In this document: piece by piece, positions 16,362 to 18,641 of the stretch
Position numbering within the stretch: position 1 is the first letter of the stretch
Layout of the letters: every line of letters starts with the position of its first letter
NCBI GenBank assembly: GCA_041583135.1
Contig: JBFHGJ010000116.1
Span: forward strand, 1 to 18,641
Reading direction: 5' to 3'
From: JABSOG01 sp041583135
GTDB taxonomy: Bacteria; Pseudomonadota; Gammaproteobacteria; Enterobacterales; Alteromonadaceae
DNA: 18,641 nucleotides
Position numbers and translations under genes: made by a program
The notes under the pieces: generated by a model
Told to the model about the DNA's origin: nothing
Database searches by the model: none
The model's input: the letters and a program-made list of their open reading frames with translations, nothing else

Positions 16362-18641
16362 TGGGCCGCCGCCTTTGGTGTTTGCCCAGATGGCGGTGGC
16401 TGAATAAACCCGATCAGTTCATTCACCGGCTTTTTCATCGCCACTTTAGGCGCATCGCCGAGACGTAAAAAGTTGTACAGCTTGACATAAGCAGAGATCA
16501 CCACCTTCATTTCTGTGTATGACAAACAATGTAGTTGGCAATGTAGATGAGCAGGCCAATGGAGGTATTGGATCTTGCTAAACGGCCCACTGATATTGGC
16601 CTTTGCAGTCAAGTTGATATAGCTGGGGAAAAACGCACTGCAACATTGAGCAAATAGCCTACTGTCTAACAATTCGGCGAACTCAGATGGCGCGCATATC
16701 GCCACCAGAATATGTTCAAGCAAGATAAAACCCTGACGTTTGTTGGTTAGCCACAACAGCTGCTGCAAATGGCCCTGATACAAACTCAAATTTGGCGCGA
16801 GGCCTTTAACGCCAACAACGCTCATCAGCGCTTGCTCATCGACACGGATCACATCGGTGGTGTCTGTTCTGGTGACGGTTACATCCAGCTGAACATCACT
16901 CAGTTCAAAGGGCTTGCTATTGTCTTGACCATTGCTGTTTTGCAGCCAATCCTGGAAATCCTCATTGCTGGTCAATTGATACAGAATATGGTTTAGTCGG
17001 GCATAGTAGTTGCTCAATCCCAGCAACATGTTGGTTTTGATCTCAAACGCCGAATAGTTATCAAAGTCTGCGGGCCTGAGCTTGGCCGCTTGTTCTATTT
17101 GTGCGATTTTAAGCTGACCATCAACATACACGTCGTGCCGATCCCAATGGGCGTCTTGCAAGTCGAGGGCAAATAACAGCGCTTCCAATTTGGCCAATTC
17201 ACCAGCACTGTGCTGCGGGCTAATCTTATTGAGCAAAATCGCAATCAAGCGTTTTTTATCACTGCAACCATAGTCGATAAATGGCCGCCACAGTTTGAGT
17301 ATACTTTGGTCAATGCCCTGCTCGCTCAATTGGTTTATCAGTTGCAAGGTCATGCGGTAACGCCCGGGGGTGCCGAGCTTCTTCACCGTTCTAAAGCTGT
17401 AACCACAGGCCCGGTTGTAAGACAACAGCTGGTAATTTTGTAACCACAAGCTCTTGACGATGATGCGGGTTTTAGTTACGGAGCCATACCAGCGAGCGTC
17501 GCTAATTATCTCATCATAATAGCTGCCGCTGTCGCCATGACGGGCCATCAAATGGTCGAGCATTCGCCCGCGCCGGTCGTCTATTTCCTCGGTGGTTTCC
17601 ATGTGTTTACGCATCCCGCGCATATAGCGGTTAAATGGATCTAACTGAAACTGCTGCCAAGCACTTTGTTCTAAAGTGGCACTGTCGCTACTGCCAAATT
17701 CAAAATGATAACTGTTGTTGCCCAGCAGCAGCGGTTTAACATCGGGGATGTCATATAAAGGCTGACTATAGTAGGTGGGCGCAAATAGTTGCGTGGGCAT
17801 GTCGTTGTAGGATTTGCCCGGCGCATCGGCCAAGGTACTGGCGGTTTTGAACGAGAACAAAGTTGCAATATTGGCCAATTGGGAAAACTGGTTGGCCAGC
17901 AGTTGGTCAAATACCATCAGGTAGCCCTTTAACTGGCGCGACTGGGCGGTACGATAGCTTGACTCATCGGTTTGCGGCGAGTTAGCACCAATGCCCCAAG
18001 CAACCGGAAAGGTATTTTGTACCGAGTAATATTCGGCAATATCACGGTAAGTCCCGGTTGGCCGTTTTGGCGCAATATCGACTGCGGCACCTACCTTCTC
18101 GCGTTGATAAGGCAATTGTAAGTTATCGAGATCAAAACGCAGCTGGCCGGTTTGACTCGATTGGCCGCCTTGTAAGTTACTCGATAGGGTCAATTGCGCA
18201 ATATTGCCCTCGCCCACGGCGCCGGTTTCATCAGTGTCAGTAAAGGTGAGGCTATTGATGGCGGCAATGCCGTCAATTTTGATAAGCAATGTCTCGACAT
18301 CACTGAGTACCACCTGAGTTAATTTGCCCGTAGACAACTCGGTATTGGGGATCCAGCCATTTGCCATATAAGGCCCGTTAAAGATCTCATCGCTGCTGCT
18401 GCCTTTTGCCGTTAAGGCCAAGTAACCATATCGACTGACGGTTGGACTGACATATTGCGCCAACGCTTGTCGCATGGCACTTTCCACTTTGTCGTGCGAA
18501 GCGCCGCTTTGCAGCACAATGTCGGCGCTCAACGCGATCGGTTGTTTTTGCAATACCACCGGGGTACTAAACACTTCACCGAGGTTGCGATTTTGATTGA
18601 GGTAGTCGCGGATGTTATTGGCAAAATCATTGTTGGTTTGG
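16358..18641 (-). CDS. eCIS baseplate protein, Afp12/Pvc12 type (5' end outside window)
   Basis: The frame is open to the right edge, so the N-terminus is missing; an internal GTG at 18574 is not the true start. At least 761 residues are seen. The first 150 resemble the C-terminal part of baseplate J/gp6-like wedge proteins: paired strands with V-E-S-A-M-R-Q-A-L, Y-V-S-P and an I-D-G-I-A-A-I-N-S-L strand. The segment Y-R-D-I-A-E-Y-Y-S-V-Q-N-T-F-P-V, then Q-L-K-G-Y-L-M-V-F-D-Q-L-L-A-N-Q, is, from memory, characteristic of the large eCIS baseplate protein that joins the gp6-like wedge. The rest is helical and carries no catalytic motif. Role: baseplate wedge around the spike, coordinating sheath contraction. 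It overlaps the tape-measure start by 4 nt, and this Afp12-before-Afp14 order agrees with known eCIS loci. The protein ends in A-A-A-Q. Confidence 0.86.
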   Translation of the reverse strand, partial: QTNNDFANNIRDYLNQNRNLGEVFSTPVVLQKQPIALSADIVLQSGASHDKVESAMRQALAQYVSPTVSRYGYLALTAKGSSSDEIFNGPYMANGWIPNTELSTGKLTQVVLSDVETLLIKIDGIAAINSLTFTDTDETGAVGEGNIAQLTLSSNLQGGQSSQTGQLRFDLDNLQLPYQREKVGAAVDIAPKRPTGTYRDIAEYYSVQNTFPVAWGIGANSPQTDESSYRTAQSRQLKGYLMVFDQLLANQFSQLANIATLFSFKTASTLADAPGKSYNDMPTQLFAPTYYSQPLYDIPDVKPLLLGNNSYHFEFGSSDSATLEQSAWQQFQLDPFNRYMRGMRKHMETTEEIDDRRGRMLDHLMARHGDSGSYYDEIISDARWYGSVTKTRIIVKSLWLQNYQLLSYNRACGYSFRTVKKLGTPGRYRMTLQLINQLSEQGIDQSILKLWRPFIDYGCSDKKRLIAILLNKISPQHSAGELAKLEALLFALDLQDAHWDRHDVYVDGQLKIAQIEQAAKLRPADFDNYSAFEIKTNMLLGLSNYYARLNHILYQLTSNEDFQDWLQNSNGQDNSKPFELSDVQLDVTVTRTDTTDVIRVDEQALMSVVGVKGLAPNLSLYQGHLQQLLWLTNKRQGFILLEHILVAICAPSEFAELLDSRLFAQCCSAFFPSYINLTAKANISGPFSKIQYLHWPAHLHCQLHCLSYTEMKVVISAYVKLYNFLRLGDAPKVAMKKPVNELIGFIQPPPSGQTPKAAAQ

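Overview
The window looks like chromosomal DNA of a marine-type gammaproteobacterium, probably Alteromonadales or a relative. The evidence is moderate GC, Shewanella-like thrombospondin type 3 (TSP3) repeats of the form D-x-D-x-D-G-I-G-N-N-A-D...D-A-F-P-L-D, and FlgE-like segments. The genus is inferred, not proven. Every gene I can support lies on the minus strand, so transcription runs from high to low coordinates. I see no tRNA, rRNA, CRISPR array or insertion sequence.

Right to middle (18641 to about 6900) is the downstream part of an extracellular contractile injection system (eCIS, the Afp/PVC/MAC-like family of headless phage-tail particles). In order of transcription: a baseplate protein of the Afp12/Pvc12 type, cut by the window edge; a 1330-residue CIS tape-measure protein, overlapping it by 4 nt (ATGA); an unrecognised 568-residue protein with a helical N-half and two similar beta-rich C-terminal units; an unrecognised all-helical protein of about 430 residues; an unrecognised 284-residue protein whose stop overlaps the next start by 7 nt; and the eCIS AAA+ ATPase (Afp15/Pvc15 type). 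Sheath, tube, spike and gp25-like genes are not visible and would be expected beyond the right edge. The three unrecognised genes between tape measure and ATPase are the least explained part of the operon.

Middle (about 4400 to 6900) holds a large DUF4157 (eCIS core domain) protein with an HELGH motif, the kind of protein often found as eCIS-linked cargo. It is set off from the ATPase gene by a short intergenic hairpin. Just downstream (3635 to 4175) lies what looks like a frameshifted remnant of another protein with the same N-terminal D-N-R style leader, perhaps a dead second cargo gene.

Left (1 to 3381) is a large secreted protein that reads open to the window edge, with a signal peptide and a recognisable candidate promoter. 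It combines Ig-like domains, three segments resembling the D2 domain of flagellar hook protein FlgE, and long runs of Ca-binding TSP3 repeats. Its mosaic build, with an internal duplication of the whole Ig/FlgE-like/TSP3 module, is the most unusual single-gene observation. Whether it works with the eCIS is unknown; it has its own apparent promoter.
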